Positions 17,132-26,969 of a stretch of 64,000 nt of DNA are shown in pieces (within the stretch, counting starts at the first letter, position 1; the number at the start of each line of letters is the position of its first letter). Under the pieces are notes generated by a model, which saw only the letters and a program-made list of their open reading frames with translations, had not been told where the DNA came from and made no database searches. The DNA comes from Glutamicibacter sp. B1 (GTDB lineage: Bacteria > Actinomycetota > Actinomycetes > Actinomycetales > Micrococcaceae): contig NZ_CP125942.1 in NCBI RefSeq assembly GCF_039602135.1, positions 3,534,001-3,598,000 of the forward strand, given 5' to 3'. The position numbers and the translations under genes are program-made.

Positions 17132-18810
17132 GCGATGACTCCTGCATAGGTATGGTTGGGGGTTTGTTGTGTGGCTCCTAAAGTGCTCTCGCCTCGTGAA
17201 CTTGGCACCGAAGCAATCAATGCTTTGGTATAGGCATGTTCAGGATTTTCGAAGATCTTCTGACTCGTTCCGCTTTCAATAACAACTCCCTTTCTCATGA
17301 CCGACACCGTGTCAGCAACCTGGCGAACTAAAGCCAGATCATGAGAAACAAAGAGGTAGGTCAGCGAATGTTCGCGTTGCAACACTGCCAGCAGGTCAAC
17401 AATGTCCGCCTGAACGCTCACATCTAACGCAGACGTTGGTTCATCGAGCACGAGAATTTCAGGGCGCAGGCTGAGTGCGCGCGCAATGGCCACGCGTTGA
17501 CGTTGGCCTCCGGAAAGTTGAGCAGGGCGCCGGGTGAGGAACGATTCGTTGAGTCCCACTTCTGCGAGTACTTCGAGGACTCGCTCTTTCTGTTCTGCTC
17601 GCGTTCCATATTTCAGCCGCGCTAGTGGTTCTTGGATTATTCGAGCCACCGACCATGAAGGATCCAACGACGCAAACGGGTTCTGATACACCAGCTGAAG
17701 TTGAGCTCTGGCTTCACGCCACTCTTTGGCGTTGCGATTGCTCAGATCCTTTCCAGCTAACGTGATCCGGCCGCCGCTTGGCGCTTCCAAGCCAACGAGC
17801 ATCCTTACAGTAGTGGTTTTTCCGGATCCAGATTCCCCTACCAATGCATGGGTACTGCCGCGAGCTACCTCAAAACTCACTCCGTCGACCGCTTTGACCA
17901 CTTCACTGCCCGCACCAAAGTGACGAACTACCTGTTCAACGCGAATGACACCGTTCCCACTGGTAATTGGTTCAACTAAGCGTCCACGAGTATCCCGATA
18001 ACGTTCAGTACTAAGCGAGGGAACATCTGACAATAATCGCTTCGCGTAGTCGGTCTGAGGATTAGCAAAGATCTGCGCAGAAGTACCCTCCTCCTGAACC
18101 TGTCCCTGTCGAAGGACTACCAAATGATCGGTACGTTCAGCGGCAAGAGCCAAGTCATGGGTGATCAGCAACAGACCAATGTTTAACGACGTACGCAGCT
18201 GATCAAGCAAATCCAAGATCGTTTTCTGCACTGTTACATCCAGGGCCGAAGTCGGTTCATCGGCAACAATTAGTGCTGGACGAGGCAAAACCGTCAACGC
18301 GATCAATACGCGCTGCAGCATACCGCCGGAAAGCTGATGAGGATATGAGTCATATACTCGCTGTGGATCGGGCAAGCCGACCTGTTCAAAGGTCTCAAGG
18401 ATCAACTCACGCTGCTGGGCTATCCCCGTTACCCCGGTGAGGTCGGCCGCTTCATGGGCCTGTGATCCGATGGTTCGTACGGCATTGAGGGCCGTACCAG
18501 GATCCTGCGGAACGTAACCTAATTCGGACCCGCGAAACTTACGCAGACCTCGCTGAGACAGAGCCAGCAGGTTCTGTCCCTCGAAGAGGACTCGTCCATC
18601 AGCACGACCGACGCCTTCGGGAAGTAGGCCAAGAAGCGCCTTGGTAATTGTTGATTTTCCTGAGCCCGACTCACCAATCAATGCCAGTGCCTGACCGCGT
18701 CGAAGTTGGAATTGAACATCGCGAACGACGTGATTTTTCCCGTACCAAACGTTCAGACCATCAACCTGCAGTAAGAAGTCATCCACCTGCGTAGAACTGT
18801 GGTTCGTCAT
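17128..18810 (-). CDS. ABC importer ATPase, fused DppD-DppF type
   Basis: A 560-aa protein with two nucleotide-binding domains in one chain, as in many actinobacterial peptide/nickel/opine importers. The first domain has Walker A GESGSGKS at about 46-53 and signature LSGGMLQRV; the second, from about residue 290, has GESGSGKTTT, LSGGQRQRVAIARALSL and Walker B ILVLDEPTSALD. Both keep the H-loop histidine (SHDLAL or THDLAL). It energises the two permeases encoded just upstream (4-bp gap to the DppC-like gene) and overlaps the aminotransferase by 4 bp. Confidence 0.93.
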   Translation of the reverse strand: MTNHSSTQVDDFLLQVDGLNVWYGKNHVVRDVQFQLRRGQALALIGESGSGKSTITKALLGLLPEGVGRADGRVLFEGQNLLALSQRGLRKFRGSELGYVPQDPGTALNAVRTIGSQAHEAADLTGVTGIAQQRELILETFEQVGLPDPQRVYDSYPHQLSGGMLQRVLIALTVLPRPALIVADEPTSALDVTVQKTILDLLDQLRTSLNIGLLLITHDLALAAERTDHLVVLRQGQVQEEGTSAQIFANPQTDYAKRLLSDVPSLSTERYRDTRGRLVEPITSGNGVIRVEQVVRHFGAGSEVVKAVDGVSFEVARGSTHALVGESGSGKTTTVRMLVGLEAPSGGRITLAGKDLSNRNAKEWREARAQLQLVYQNPFASLDPSWSVARIIQEPLARLKYGTRAEQKERVLEVLAEVGLNESFLTRRPAQLSGGQRQRVAIARALSLRPEILVLDEPTSALDVSVQADIVDLLAVLQREHSLTYLFVSHDLALVRQVADTVSVMRKGVVIESGTSQKIFENPEHAYTKALIASVPSSRGESTLGATQQTPNHTYAGVIA

Positions 18811-18814
18811 GTCC

Positions 18815-19666
18815 TCATCTCACTTTCTTGAGCCAACGACTAATTCGATTGACTGATAGCACCGTGGCCACAATGACTGCCGCCGGAGCGTAAATCAGCC
18901 ATGGCGCGGTGGGATACTCCTTGCCTGAAGCTACAAGTAGCCCCCAATCAGAGGACGGTGGAGGATCGCCATAACCAAGAAAAGCCAGGGAGGCGATCAC
19001 CATAATGGATGTTCCAAATTGCAGGATTGCCAGGACTAGTACAGAACGCCCGGCGTTTGGAAGAATATGAAAAAACAGTGCCTGCAGACGGTTTCCACCT
19101 GAGAGAAATGAAGATTCCACGTAGGTGGCACCGCGAACCTTAATCACTTCGGCGCGCATTAGCCGGCCGAACACCGCGATTGCTGAAACACCGGTAGCAA
19201 TGGCTGCATTAATCGTCTGGAATCCGAGCGAGCTTACGATGACCACTGCCAGAAGAAACCCGGGAATAGCCAGCAGTACGTCGATAATTCGTCCCAGTGC
19301 TGCGTCAACCCATCCACCGAGAAAACCGGCGAGCAGCCCGATACCGCTACCAACAACTAATCCGATGAGTACTGCGACTAATGCACTACTGACTGAAGAG
19401 AGCGATCCATGAACAACTCTGCTGAACACATCGCGGCCCAGGTAGTCTGTTCCGAACCAATGTTGCAGACCCGGAGACACTAGCTTTGCCGAAGTATCCC
19501 CCACCTCAGGGCTATGAGATGTGAAAAACGATGGGAATGCCGAGAAGAGCACGACCAGTGCAATGACCCCGAAAGAGATGATGACACTGATTGGGAGTGA
19601 ACTTGGTCTTTTGCCTGGTGCACTCTTGACTTCCTGATTTGTTTGAACTTGCAAAATCCCAGTCAT
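18815..19666 (-). CDS. ABC importer permease, DppC-like
   Basis: A 283-aa inner-membrane permease with the N-terminal OppC-type segment HSPEVGDTSAKLVSPGLQHWFGTDYLGRDVFSRVVHG and about six helices. The coupling EAA-type loop is AEVIKVRGATYVESSFLSGG. It pairs with the DppB-like permease, whose stop codon overlaps its ATG by 4 bp. The C-terminus carries an unusual extra hydrophobic helix (WLIYAPAAVIVATVLSVNRI), which is normal for this family. Confidence 0.92.
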   Translation of the reverse strand: MTGILQVQTNQEVKSAPGKRPSSLPISVIISFGVIALVVLFSAFPSFFTSHSPEVGDTSAKLVSPGLQHWFGTDYLGRDVFSRVVHGSLSSVSSALVAVLIGLVVGSGIGLLAGFLGGWVDAALGRIIDVLLAIPGFLLAVVIVSSLGFQTINAAIATGVSAIAVFGRLMRAEVIKVRGATYVESSFLSGGNRLQALFFHILPNAGRSVLVLAILQFGTSIMVIASLAFLGYGDPPPSSDWGLLVASGKEYPTAPWLIYAPAAVIVATVLSVNRISRWLKKVR

Positions 19667-20634
19667 GACACCAGATCCTTCTTCTTTTTAGTAACTGAGG
19701 TGCGGGGGTCCAAGAAGGGAACACTTAAGTCAGCAATCAAGTTCACCAGCACAAAAATCACGGCTGAAAGGACTACAACGGCAAGCAAAACTGGTTGATC
19801 GCCGGCTCCCACCGAGCGCTGAACCAAAGTGCCCACACCATTGCGACCGAAGATCGTTTCGGTGATCACTGCCCCGCCAAGCAACTCTCCGATGAGCAAA
19901 GCCACCATAGTCACGGACGGCAATGCTGAAGGTTTAAGCAGGTGTCGGGCAAAAACTTTCACTCGACTTAACCCTCGGGAACGGGCAACCAACGCATAGT
20001 CCTGACGTGTTTCCACATCAAGGCTTGAGACCAAGACTTCGGCCAACGGTGCACTGACAGGAATTGCCAAGGTAAGCGCCGCGAAAAAGGTAGCCACCGG
20101 CGAATTTGGTTCGGTAATGGTGAAAGTATGCAAAGTGAACCCGAAAATACTGATCAGTATCAGCCCGATGACGAAGTTAGGTACCGAGAGGAAAAACGAG
20201 GGAACAGAACGCAAGACTCCCGCAGCTGCCGGTGGCAGCAAGTGAACCCCAACGACAATCGCCACTGCGAGCACCAGAGCCAATATCAGCGCGGTCAAAG
20301 CCAGAAAAGCCGTAGATGGCAAGGCATCAAAGACCAGATCTGCAACCGGCAACCCCGATTGCAAGGAAATACCTAAATCTCCGGATACGAACCGCCCCAG
20401 GGCCAGCAGTAACTGGATCAGTACGGGCTTATCCAACCCGTAAAACGCCACGATGCGCGCGATGTCTTCTTCGCTCAGACCGGACTGTGGGTCACGCAAT
20501 GAATTGGTAATCGCGTCTCCAGGAAGCACTGAAACGACAATAAAGCTGAGTACATACGCCAAGAAGATAACAACAATCCCCTGTCCCAGTCGGCTGAGCA
20601 CCAGATTCCGGTAACCCGATAACCGCGCACTCAC
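19663..20634 (-). CDS. ABC importer permease, DppB-like
   Basis: A roughly 323-aa permease with the DppB pattern: TM1 IVVIFLAYVLSFIVVSVLPGDA, a periplasmic region with IVAFYGLDKPVLIQLLLALGRFVSGDLG, and the ATP-domain-coupling loop QDYALVARSRGLSRVKVFARHLLKP. It forms the channel with the DppC-like protein. The GTG start, overlapping the substrate-binding protein stop by 4 bp, is chosen for consistency with the other junctions in the operon; an ATG four codons earlier is possible. Confidence 0.9.
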   Translation of the reverse strand: MSARLSGYRNLVLSRLGQGIVVIFLAYVLSFIVVSVLPGDAITNSLRDPQSGLSEEDIARIVAFYGLDKPVLIQLLLALGRFVSGDLGISLQSGLPVADLVFDALPSTAFLALTALILALVLAVAIVVGVHLLPPAAAGVLRSVPSFFLSVPNFVIGLILISIFGFTLHTFTITEPNSPVATFFAALTLAIPVSAPLAEVLVSSLDVETRQDYALVARSRGLSRVKVFARHLLKPSALPSVTMVALLIGELLGGAVITETIFGRNGVGTLVQRSVGAGDQPVLLAVVVLSAVIFVLVNLIADLSVPFLDPRTSVTKKKKDLVS

Positions 20635-22274
20635 TGGGTCACCCATGCGGTGTAGAAGTTCGCATAAGCCAGACCGTTGTACTGAATACCCCGCACCTTT
20701 GGACTGCTCAGATACAGACGCTGAACTAGTTGAACTAAAGGAACAAAGTATGCCTGATCCAGAACATACTTCTGCAGATCGTCGGCCACCTTCGCCCGTT
20801 CCTCACGATTTCTAGCCTGAGCAATCTGATCAGAAAGCTTGTTCAGTTTCTGGTCACTATCTCCGAGTTTGAACCAGTCTTCGCCACCATTGCGGTTCGT
20901 GAGGATACCGGCGACAGTACCAACATCGACAAAGCTGCGAGAGGTGTGGAGCAAGGGTGGTTCGCTGTTCTGCCACGCCGAGTAATTGGCGACGTCGACA
21001 ACTTTCAAGTTGAGTTTGATACCTATGCGTTGCAGTTGCTGAGCGATTAGCTCATCCACTGCCTTATCCGAAGGAACATAAGGGTTTGCCGCGAGGGTGA
21101 TTTCAAGGAGCTTGCCATCTTTATATCGGTAGCCATCGGACTCCAGTTTCCAGCCATCTTTTTCTAGAGAATCCGTAGCTTTCTGTTGATCGAAGGCGAA
21201 GTAGTCAGCAAAGTCGCCTGCTTCGGGGACAGTACCTTGGATGAACGTGGTTGCCGCTTGCCAGTCTTGGGTGTAGATCGTGGAAAGGATTTCTTGGCGA
21301 TCGATACCGTGCTGGAGTGCCTGACGTACGCTGGCTTGGTTGGTCGGGAAGGTTTGGGTATTTACTTGGAAACCATCTACGAAACCAAGGTAACGAGGAG
21401 TGGAAACGGAGAAGCCCTGGGAAATGAGAGAATCAATTTCCTGAGGTTCAACGTTGAAGGAAACATCAGCTTGACCTGATAGAACAGTGGATGTGCGGAC
21501 CGACGCGTCCCTAACTACCTTGTAGGTAAGGGTATCTAGATAAGCCGGTCCCGAATAGCCAAGAGCCTTGGGACCCCAGCTATAGTCCTCACGTCGCTGA
21601 AGCACATAGCTTTCTCCCTGTTGCCAGCTCTTAAGCGTGAAGGGGCCAGAACCAATAGTCTTTGCAAGGTCAGCTTGTTCATCGGTGTTGCTCTTGAGAG
21701 TAGCGGGAGCTAGCAAGATGCAACCATGGTAGCCAAGGGTAGCGATAAATCCGAGGGTAGGTGACGAGAAATTGACCTTCACTGTTCTCGTGTCAGTAGC
21801 CTTGGCCGATTCAAAGTTTGCTGAGGGGAACAGTCCCACCTTCGCGATACCACGTTCGGCATCTCCCACGGCCCAAGCATTGATGTTTTCGACGACGGCA
21901 TTGGCATCTACTGGTGAGCCGTCAGAGAAAGTCACATCCTTCTGCAGGTGCAGAACAAATTCTGTGGCGTCCGAATTTTCTTCCCAGCTTTCGGCGACCC
22001 ACGGGCTCAGGTCTCCCTTTTCGTTGACGTAAACAAGCTTGTCAGTCAGGTGCCCCCAGAGGTTACCTTCATAGCTGGAGATGGATGTCTTGCTCGAAAT
22101 CCATCCCGCATCAAAACCTTGGATGAGGAAAGTCAGGGCTCCTCCTCGAACGGGCGTCGATGAGCCGACCGATTCCACATCAGGCTTATTTCCGCAAGCC
22201 GTGAGAATTGCCAAGGCCGCCAATGTGCCGGTTCCTGTCAGGAAACTGCGTCGCTTTACGAGCGTTGAAGTCAT
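20631..22274 (-). CDS. Extracellular solute-binding protein, family 5 (DppA/NikA-like lipoprotein)
   Basis: A 547-aa lipoprotein. The signal has a twin-arginine-like KRRSFLTG followed by lipobox LTAC with the acylated cysteine at residue 27. The mature chain has the family 5 core, for example ESWEENSDATEFVLHLQKDVTFSDGSPVDA, SGPFTLKSWQQGESYVLQR and RQALQHGIDRQEIL. Such proteins capture peptides, opines, glycosides or metal chelates. The ATG at 22274 is preferred (AAGGA 8 nt upstream) over a 29-codon N-terminal extension that would bury the signal peptide. It follows the FAD oxidase gene by 40 bp. Confidence 0.93.
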   Translation of the reverse strand: MTSTLVKRRSFLTGTGTLAALAILTACGNKPDVESVGSSTPVRGGALTFLIQGFDAGWISSKTSISSYEGNLWGHLTDKLVYVNEKGDLSPWVAESWEENSDATEFVLHLQKDVTFSDGSPVDANAVVENINAWAVGDAERGIAKVGLFPSANFESAKATDTRTVKVNFSSPTLGFIATLGYHGCILLAPATLKSNTDEQADLAKTIGSGPFTLKSWQQGESYVLQRREDYSWGPKALGYSGPAYLDTLTYKVVRDASVRTSTVLSGQADVSFNVEPQEIDSLISQGFSVSTPRYLGFVDGFQVNTQTFPTNQASVRQALQHGIDRQEILSTIYTQDWQAATTFIQGTVPEAGDFADYFAFDQQKATDSLEKDGWKLESDGYRYKDGKLLEITLAANPYVPSDKAVDELIAQQLQRIGIKLNLKVVDVANYSAWQNSEPPLLHTSRSFVDVGTVAGILTNRNGGEDWFKLGDSDQKLNKLSDQIAQARNREERAKVADDLQKYVLDQAYFVPLVQLVQRLYLSSPKVRGIQYNGLAYANFYTAWVTQ

Positions 22275-22314
22275 AATTAATATCCTTGATTCAAGAGTGT
22301 GAGTGAAATGAAAC

Positions 22315-23730
22315 TTAGAGTGCTTTGCCGGGGTTGAACACGGAAGCCGGGTCCAGAACATTTTTGAGTTCTAGCTGCAGAGCTCTGACTCGATCAGCGA
22401 GTTCCCATTCGGCCCAGCGCAACTTCACATTCCCTACACCGTGTTCACCGGTAATAGTTCCTCCCAGAGACAACGTCTTTTTGACCAAGGCATCTGCAGC
22501 TTGAGCCAGTGTGCGAGGGACGATATGTGAACTATCGTCCTCCTCGCGGTTTTGTGTAAGAAGGGGGTGCAGATTCCCGTCGCCAGCATGGGCAACCGCC
22601 GAAACCTTCACCCCAAATTCGTGTTCGATTTCTGGGAAAAACTCGAAAATCTCTGCAAGTTTTGACGAAGGAACAGCAATGTCTTCCCCGATATGCCACT
22701 TGTGCGTTGGGAAGTTGCGTCCGGAACGTCGCAATTCCCACAGGGTCTGACCCTCTTCATCACTGACCTCGTTCAGGCGCCCTCCCAACGGGAGCACAAT
22801 GTCCCTGAGGTCTCGAATCTGCTCGTCAATGCCGTAGCCATCGAGCTCAATGAGCAGCAGCCCTGCCCCGTTTTCGCGTAGCGAGCTGCCTGAATTTGCG
22901 TCGATCGCTGTCAGGGTTGGTGCATCGATGAGTTCAAGGACGGCCGGCTGCACCGTGGAGGTTTTGATCCTTTCTACGGCTCGGGCGGCATCGAGTGTAT
23001 GGTCAAAGAAGAGACTCAGGGTCTTACGAGCGACGGGCAGCGGACGGATCCTCACGGTCGCCTGCACGACGATTCCTAGCGTGCCCTCTGAGCCGACAAA
23101 CAAAGACACCAGATCAAGCCCGGTGACACCTTTAAGCGAACGATGCCCCACCGTGATCAGAGAGCCGTCTGCAAGTACAACCTTCAAAGACAGGACAGAT
23201 TCACGCGTCACCCCGTACTTAGCGCAACGCATTCCTCCGGCATTAGTGGCGATATTTCCGCCAATGGACGAGATCGCTGCGCTTGCTGGATCTGGGGCAT
23301 AGAACAAGCCCAGCGGTTCCAGTGCCCGGTTAAGATCCCCATTGAGCACGCCCGGTTCCACGACAGCCACACCATCACCGGCTGAAATCTCAATGATTTG
23401 ATTGAGATTTTCAGTACTCAGTACCACCTGTGTTTCCTGGGCGGTTGCGCCTCCAGATAGCCCTGTCCCTGCGCCTCGCGGAACAATGCTCAATCCGTGC
23501 TTCGCCGCAGTTTTAACTATCGTTTGGACCTGCGACGCAGAGGTAGGAAAGACGACAATGGGTCCCTGTTCAGGAAGGTCTGAACGCGTTGGATCAGCAG
23601 TTCGATCGTGCATGTATGCAACGGTCTGTGCCGATCCCGCGACAACTTCAATGTCAGCGTTAATGTGCGAAAGTTCTTCATGAAACTTTCGACCCGCTTG
23701 CTGTTCAATGTCGAAAACTACACTGCTCAA
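22315..23730 (-). CDS. FAD-linked 2-hydroxyacid oxidase/dehydrogenase (GlcD/D-lactate type)
   Basis: A 471-aa flavoprotein of the VAO/PCMH superfamily. The FAD-binding region has VVFPTSASQVQTIVKTA, PRGAGTGLSGGATA and SSIGGNIATNAGGMRCAKYG; the C-terminal substrate domain ends GGTITGEHGVGNVKLRW, with AHAGDGNLHP supplying the His used in D-lactate and glycolate dehydrogenases. It oxidises a 2-hydroxy acid to the 2-oxo acid. First gene of the importer operon. The TTG start is supported by GAGGGG 6 nt upstream. With the aminotransferase at the operon's other end it suggests stepwise hydroxy acid, keto acid and amino acid conversion. Confidence 0.9.
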   Translation of the reverse strand: MSSVVFDIEQQAGRKFHEELSHINADIEVVAGSAQTVAYMHDRTADPTRSDLPEQGPIVVFPTSASQVQTIVKTAAKHGLSIVPRGAGTGLSGGATAQETQVVLSTENLNQIIEISAGDGVAVVEPGVLNGDLNRALEPLGLFYAPDPASAAISSIGGNIATNAGGMRCAKYGVTRESVLSLKVVLADGSLITVGHRSLKGVTGLDLVSLFVGSEGTLGIVVQATVRIRPLPVARKTLSLFFDHTLDAARAVERIKTSTVQPAVLELIDAPTLTAIDANSGSSLRENGAGLLLIELDGYGIDEQIRDLRDIVLPLGGRLNEVSDEEGQTLWELRRSGRNFPTHKWHIGEDIAVPSSKLAEIFEFFPEIEHEFGVKVSAVAHAGDGNLHPLLTQNREEDDSSHIVPRTLAQAADALVKKTLSLGGTITGEHGVGNVKLRWAEWELADRVRALQLELKNVLDPASVFNPGKAL

Positions 23731-24107
23731 TGCTGGCCCCTCGGTGAAAAGTTATTTGCTTTCCACCGAGTATTGATGATTCAAATATTCACGCGCGCCT
23801 TTATGACTAGTGGCATCACCAGAGCTCAACCCAAGGTCACGATTCGACTCCATGAAGCGAATGAGACAAGGCCCAAGGTCAACAAAACTACATATGCTAC
23901 GTCTCTTTACATGCTTGTCAGCGCTGTTCTCGCCAGACACTTCGAATCATTCAGCAGCATATTGGCCAAGTGAATGGGAACAAAAGGATTCCCTTCCGAG
24001 GTTGTCCTAAAACCATGGCATCTGATTATTCGATATGGTTTCTGTCGACGAAACCTACGGAGTTGTGCCTGCTGTTCCGAATCAAATTCACCTTCATTGA
24101 GTGACGG
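23731..24107. other. Intergenic region upstream of the importer operon
   Basis: About 380 bp that hold the promoter of the FAD oxidase-ABC operon and the 3' end region of the acyltransferase. A short hairpin (CTCGGTG near 23743 with CACCGAG near 23764) lies just before the TTG start. No gene or recognised operator was found. Confidence 0.4.
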
Positions 24108-26198
24108 TTACTGGGAATCGATGGCCTTCTGTAGCCGTTGTCCAAAGACTGGCACGAGTGTGCTCATGTAAGTATCAGAGATGTGGTGCTTATCCCGGTA
24201 GATCAAAACATTGCCAACAACGGCCGGGCAGGTACCGTTCACACAGAACTGATCGCTGAAGTCTAAGACTTTCACCCTCGGTTCTAGTTTGGCTGCGGCC
24301 TTGGTGGCATCACCCTTTTCAAAGGCTCCCTTTTCCGGGAAGGAACAGGCCTGCGGGTTATCGATATTCTCTTCTACGCAGTCCCTGGCGTAGGTATCTT
24401 GCGGTGGTCGAGGAGTATCGACGATGGCGTAGACCGGCCGTCCAGCATCTTCAAGCTTGCCCCAGGCTGCGGCCAGGCCCTTTGCTGGATCCGACACGAA
24501 AGTGGATCCACCCCAACTTGCGGTGACTACAGCGTCAATGTCTTTGCGTTTGGTCAGAGCATCCATGGTCTGGTCGAACGTCTCTTGGCAGTTAATGCTT
24601 CCGTCTTGATCAGCTTTACGTTGAGCTTCGTTGAATGGGCATGAGTTTTTGAGGTACGTGACGACTTTCCAGTCTTTACTCTTCGCGTACTCACTTAGTG
24701 CTTCAAACCAATGTGCGGCGTGTGAGTCGCCCACCAGGGCCACGGTGAACTTCGCATCTTTGTTCCCGAACTCGCATTCCTTGATCTGCGTGGATTGTGG
24801 CTTCTGGACACAATTGCCGATATTAGGAAGGTCTTTGGCCGCTTCTGCCGGAACAGGAACAACCTGATGCTCACTGGTGACAAATGCTGGCGCACCGTGC
24901 GAGAGTGAGGCCGCACCAAATCCTTCAGGGGGTTGTTCGGCCAGTGCAGTGGCTACGCGCTGTTCTTGTTCCACGATGCGCTCTTGGGTCAGCCCAGGAA
25001 GTAGAGCCACCGAAGCGGTGATCGCCACCATTGCGGCGCCGGCAATCAGCGAACGGGCCGGGGAGACCGCCAAGAATCGCAGGTGACGAATCGGGGTTTC
25101 CACAAACTTGAGGCTGAGCCACGCTAGGAGCAGCGATGCAATGAACAGGGCGATGGATTGCAAAGGTCTAGGTTTTCCACCGGAGATCTCGGTGTAAAAA
25201 ATGATCAGCGGCCAGTGCCACAGATATAACGAGTAGGAGGCAAGACCGACCCATTGGACCGCAGACCAGTTCACCAACAGGTGCAAGGAACCCGGGCCTC
25301 GGGTGCTGCCAGCGGCAATGATTACCGCGCATCCAAACACTGGAACGGCAGCTGCAATACCGGGGAAAACGGTAGATGCGTCATAGGTAAAGGCCGCGAT
25401 ACCGATAACAATCAGCGCAATGAGGACTGCCAGATTGCGCGTGGACCAAGCAGAAACCCACCGTGGCAGGTTCAAAGCTCCTGCTTCATGCGCCTGCACG
25501 CCAAGGGCCAACAAACCACCAATAGCTAATTCCCAGATGCGGGTGGTGGTCACAAAATATCCTGCGGCGTCTCCCGAATACCCGGCAAAAATGGAATATC
25601 CCAGCGACAACAGCGCCACTGCGCCAAAGGCCATCCATATCCATCGACGGCGTGCAGCAAAATGGTCCGAGTGTGACCCCGATATTTTGGGCTTCACCAA
25701 CCAACAAACGATCAATATCAGTAGTGGCCAGAACAGATAAAACTGTTCCTCAACGCCGAGGGACCAGAAGTGTTGTAGTGGTCCGGCTGCCTGTTCGGCG
25801 GCGAGGTAGTCAACGGAGTCCGCAGCCAACACCCAGTTTTGCACCGAGAACGCCGAGGCTAAAGCCTGGACGCCCAGTGTGCCCCACTGAGTTTTAGGGA
25901 ACACGAGGAACCCAACCGCCACGACCACAAGAATCACAAGCATCGCTGCGGGCAGAATGCGCCGTGCTCTTCCGCCATAAAATGCTGAGAGTTTGATTCT
26001 TCCGGTGCTGGCAGCCTCCCTAAGTAGGTGGGAGGTAATCAGGAAACCAGAAATAACGAAGAAGATATCTACGCCGATGTAACCGCCTGGAACCACATTA
26101 GGTTCGAGGTGGTATGCGACCACTAGCAGAACTGCAAGTGCTCGCAGTGCTTGGATTTCTGGTCTGAAATTTTTGACCTGCACGGAATTCGAACTCAT
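24108..26198 (-). CDS. Acyltransferase 3 with C-terminal SGNH domain (OafA/YrhL-like)
   Basis: A protein of about 696 aa in two parts. Residues about 10-370 form the ten-helix acyltransferase 3 membrane domain, opening FRPEIQALRALAVLLVVAYHL with the catalytic His, followed by GGYIGVDIFFVISGFLIT and WSLGVEEQFYLFWPLL. The C-terminal extracytoplasmic SGNH hydrolase-like domain has block I as VALVGDSHAAHWFEAL and the catalytic Asp-His in YRDKHHISDTYMS. Such proteins O-acetylate surface polysaccharides or peptidoglycan. The target is unknown; the nonulosonic acid cluster 16 kb away is one possible partner. The ATG at 26198 is preferred to a GTG six codons earlier, which directly abuts its ribosome binding site. 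Confidence 0.9.
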   Translation of the reverse strand: MSSNSVQVKNFRPEIQALRALAVLLVVAYHLEPNVVPGGYIGVDIFFVISGFLITSHLLREAASTGRIKLSAFYGGRARRILPAAMLVILVVVAVGFLVFPKTQWGTLGVQALASAFSVQNWVLAADSVDYLAAEQAAGPLQHFWSLGVEEQFYLFWPLLILIVCWLVKPKISGSHSDHFAARRRWIWMAFGAVALLSLGYSIFAGYSGDAAGYFVTTTRIWELAIGGLLALGVQAHEAGALNLPRWVSAWSTRNLAVLIALIVIGIAAFTYDASTVFPGIAAAVPVFGCAVIIAAGSTRGPGSLHLLVNWSAVQWVGLASYSLYLWHWPLIIFYTEISGGKPRPLQSIALFIASLLLAWLSLKFVETPIRHLRFLAVSPARSLIAGAAMVAITASVALLPGLTQERIVEQEQRVATALAEQPPEGFGAASLSHGAPAFVTSEHQVVPVPAEAAKDLPNIGNCVQKPQSTQIKECEFGNKDAKFTVALVGDSHAAHWFEALSEYAKSKDWKVVTYLKNSCPFNEAQRKADQDGSINCQETFDQTMDALTKRKDIDAVVTASWGGSTFVSDPAKGLAAAWGKLEDAGRPVYAIVDTPRPPQDTYARDCVEENIDNPQACSFPEKGAFEKGDATKAAAKLEPRVKVLDFSDQFCVNGTCPAVVGNVLIYRDKHHISDTYMSTLVPVFGQRLQKAIDSQ

Positions 26199-26275
26199 AT
26201 TGTTCGATATGACCACTTCCCGATGAACAGCAGGTAATCAAACGGTATCAGCGGAGGAAACTGCTCATGGGAAGG

Positions 26276-26767
26276 TTAGTTGTCGTCACTACGGTTGGGA
26301 ACCGACAACGGATACTTAGCATCCAATTTTGGGTCAACGGCCAACCGCATAATTGCGTCTAAGAGGATCTTGCCGGCACCCCAGTAGATAGGGATGAGCA
26401 GCCAAATGAACCAACCAAACTGACCCATTGTCGCAAGGATGACCGTACCGAAAGTGACTAGAATGCCTATTGCTCTAAAGACCATCATGATCCCTTGAGT
26501 AATGGAATCGCGTCGTTCTTGATCAGCGAGGGTCCTGGTTTCAAGCCCCTCAACGGCTTGAGAGAAATCTGGTGCCTGTACGCTTTGGAACAAATCACCT
26601 ACTTGAACGTCCAGGGCTCTGGCAACAAGTGAGATGGTCTCCAGGCTGGCATCGTTACCGGCTTCAAGTCGTTGAATGGTTCTGACAGTAATACCGCTCT
26701 CTTTGGCCAGTCGTTCTTGAGTCCAGCCTTTGGAGCGTCGCAGTTCTGCAATCCTTGATATGTTCAT
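26276..26767 (-). CDS. HTH (XRE) regulator with two membrane helices
   Basis: A 163-aa protein with an N-terminal Cro/C1-type HTH (IAELRRSKGWTQERLAKESGITVRTIQRLEAGND), a short linker, and two predicted helices (GIMMVFRAIGILVTFGTVILA and FGWFIWLLIPIYWGAGKILLDAI) of the kind called the 2TM domain. It is a membrane-tethered transcription factor by inference. The ATG at 26767 is chosen because the HTH begins directly after it; GAGGG lies 13 nt upstream, a little far. Target genes are unknown; the acyltransferase lies downstream on the same strand. Confidence 0.85.
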   Translation of the reverse strand: MNISRIAELRRSKGWTQERLAKESGITVRTIQRLEAGNDASLETISLVARALDVQVGDLFQSVQAPDFSQAVEGLETRTLADQERRDSITQGIMMVFRAIGILVTFGTVILATMGQFGWFIWLLIPIYWGAGKILLDAIMRLAVDPKLDAKYPLSVPNRSDDN

Positions 26768-26969
26768 GGCATTAAAGCTATCCCTCGGGGTCTCAATACA
26801 CCACGACAGGACGACGACAAGGTCACGACAACTACCCGACAGCCACCCGACAGCCTTTCGGGAGCAAATCAAACGCTAACTGACTTGCACCTTTTGAATA
26901 TGCCCCGCAGGGCATACCTTTGTGGGGTGACGGGTGCAGTTAAATCGACTGCGGACGCTTCCCTGATGA

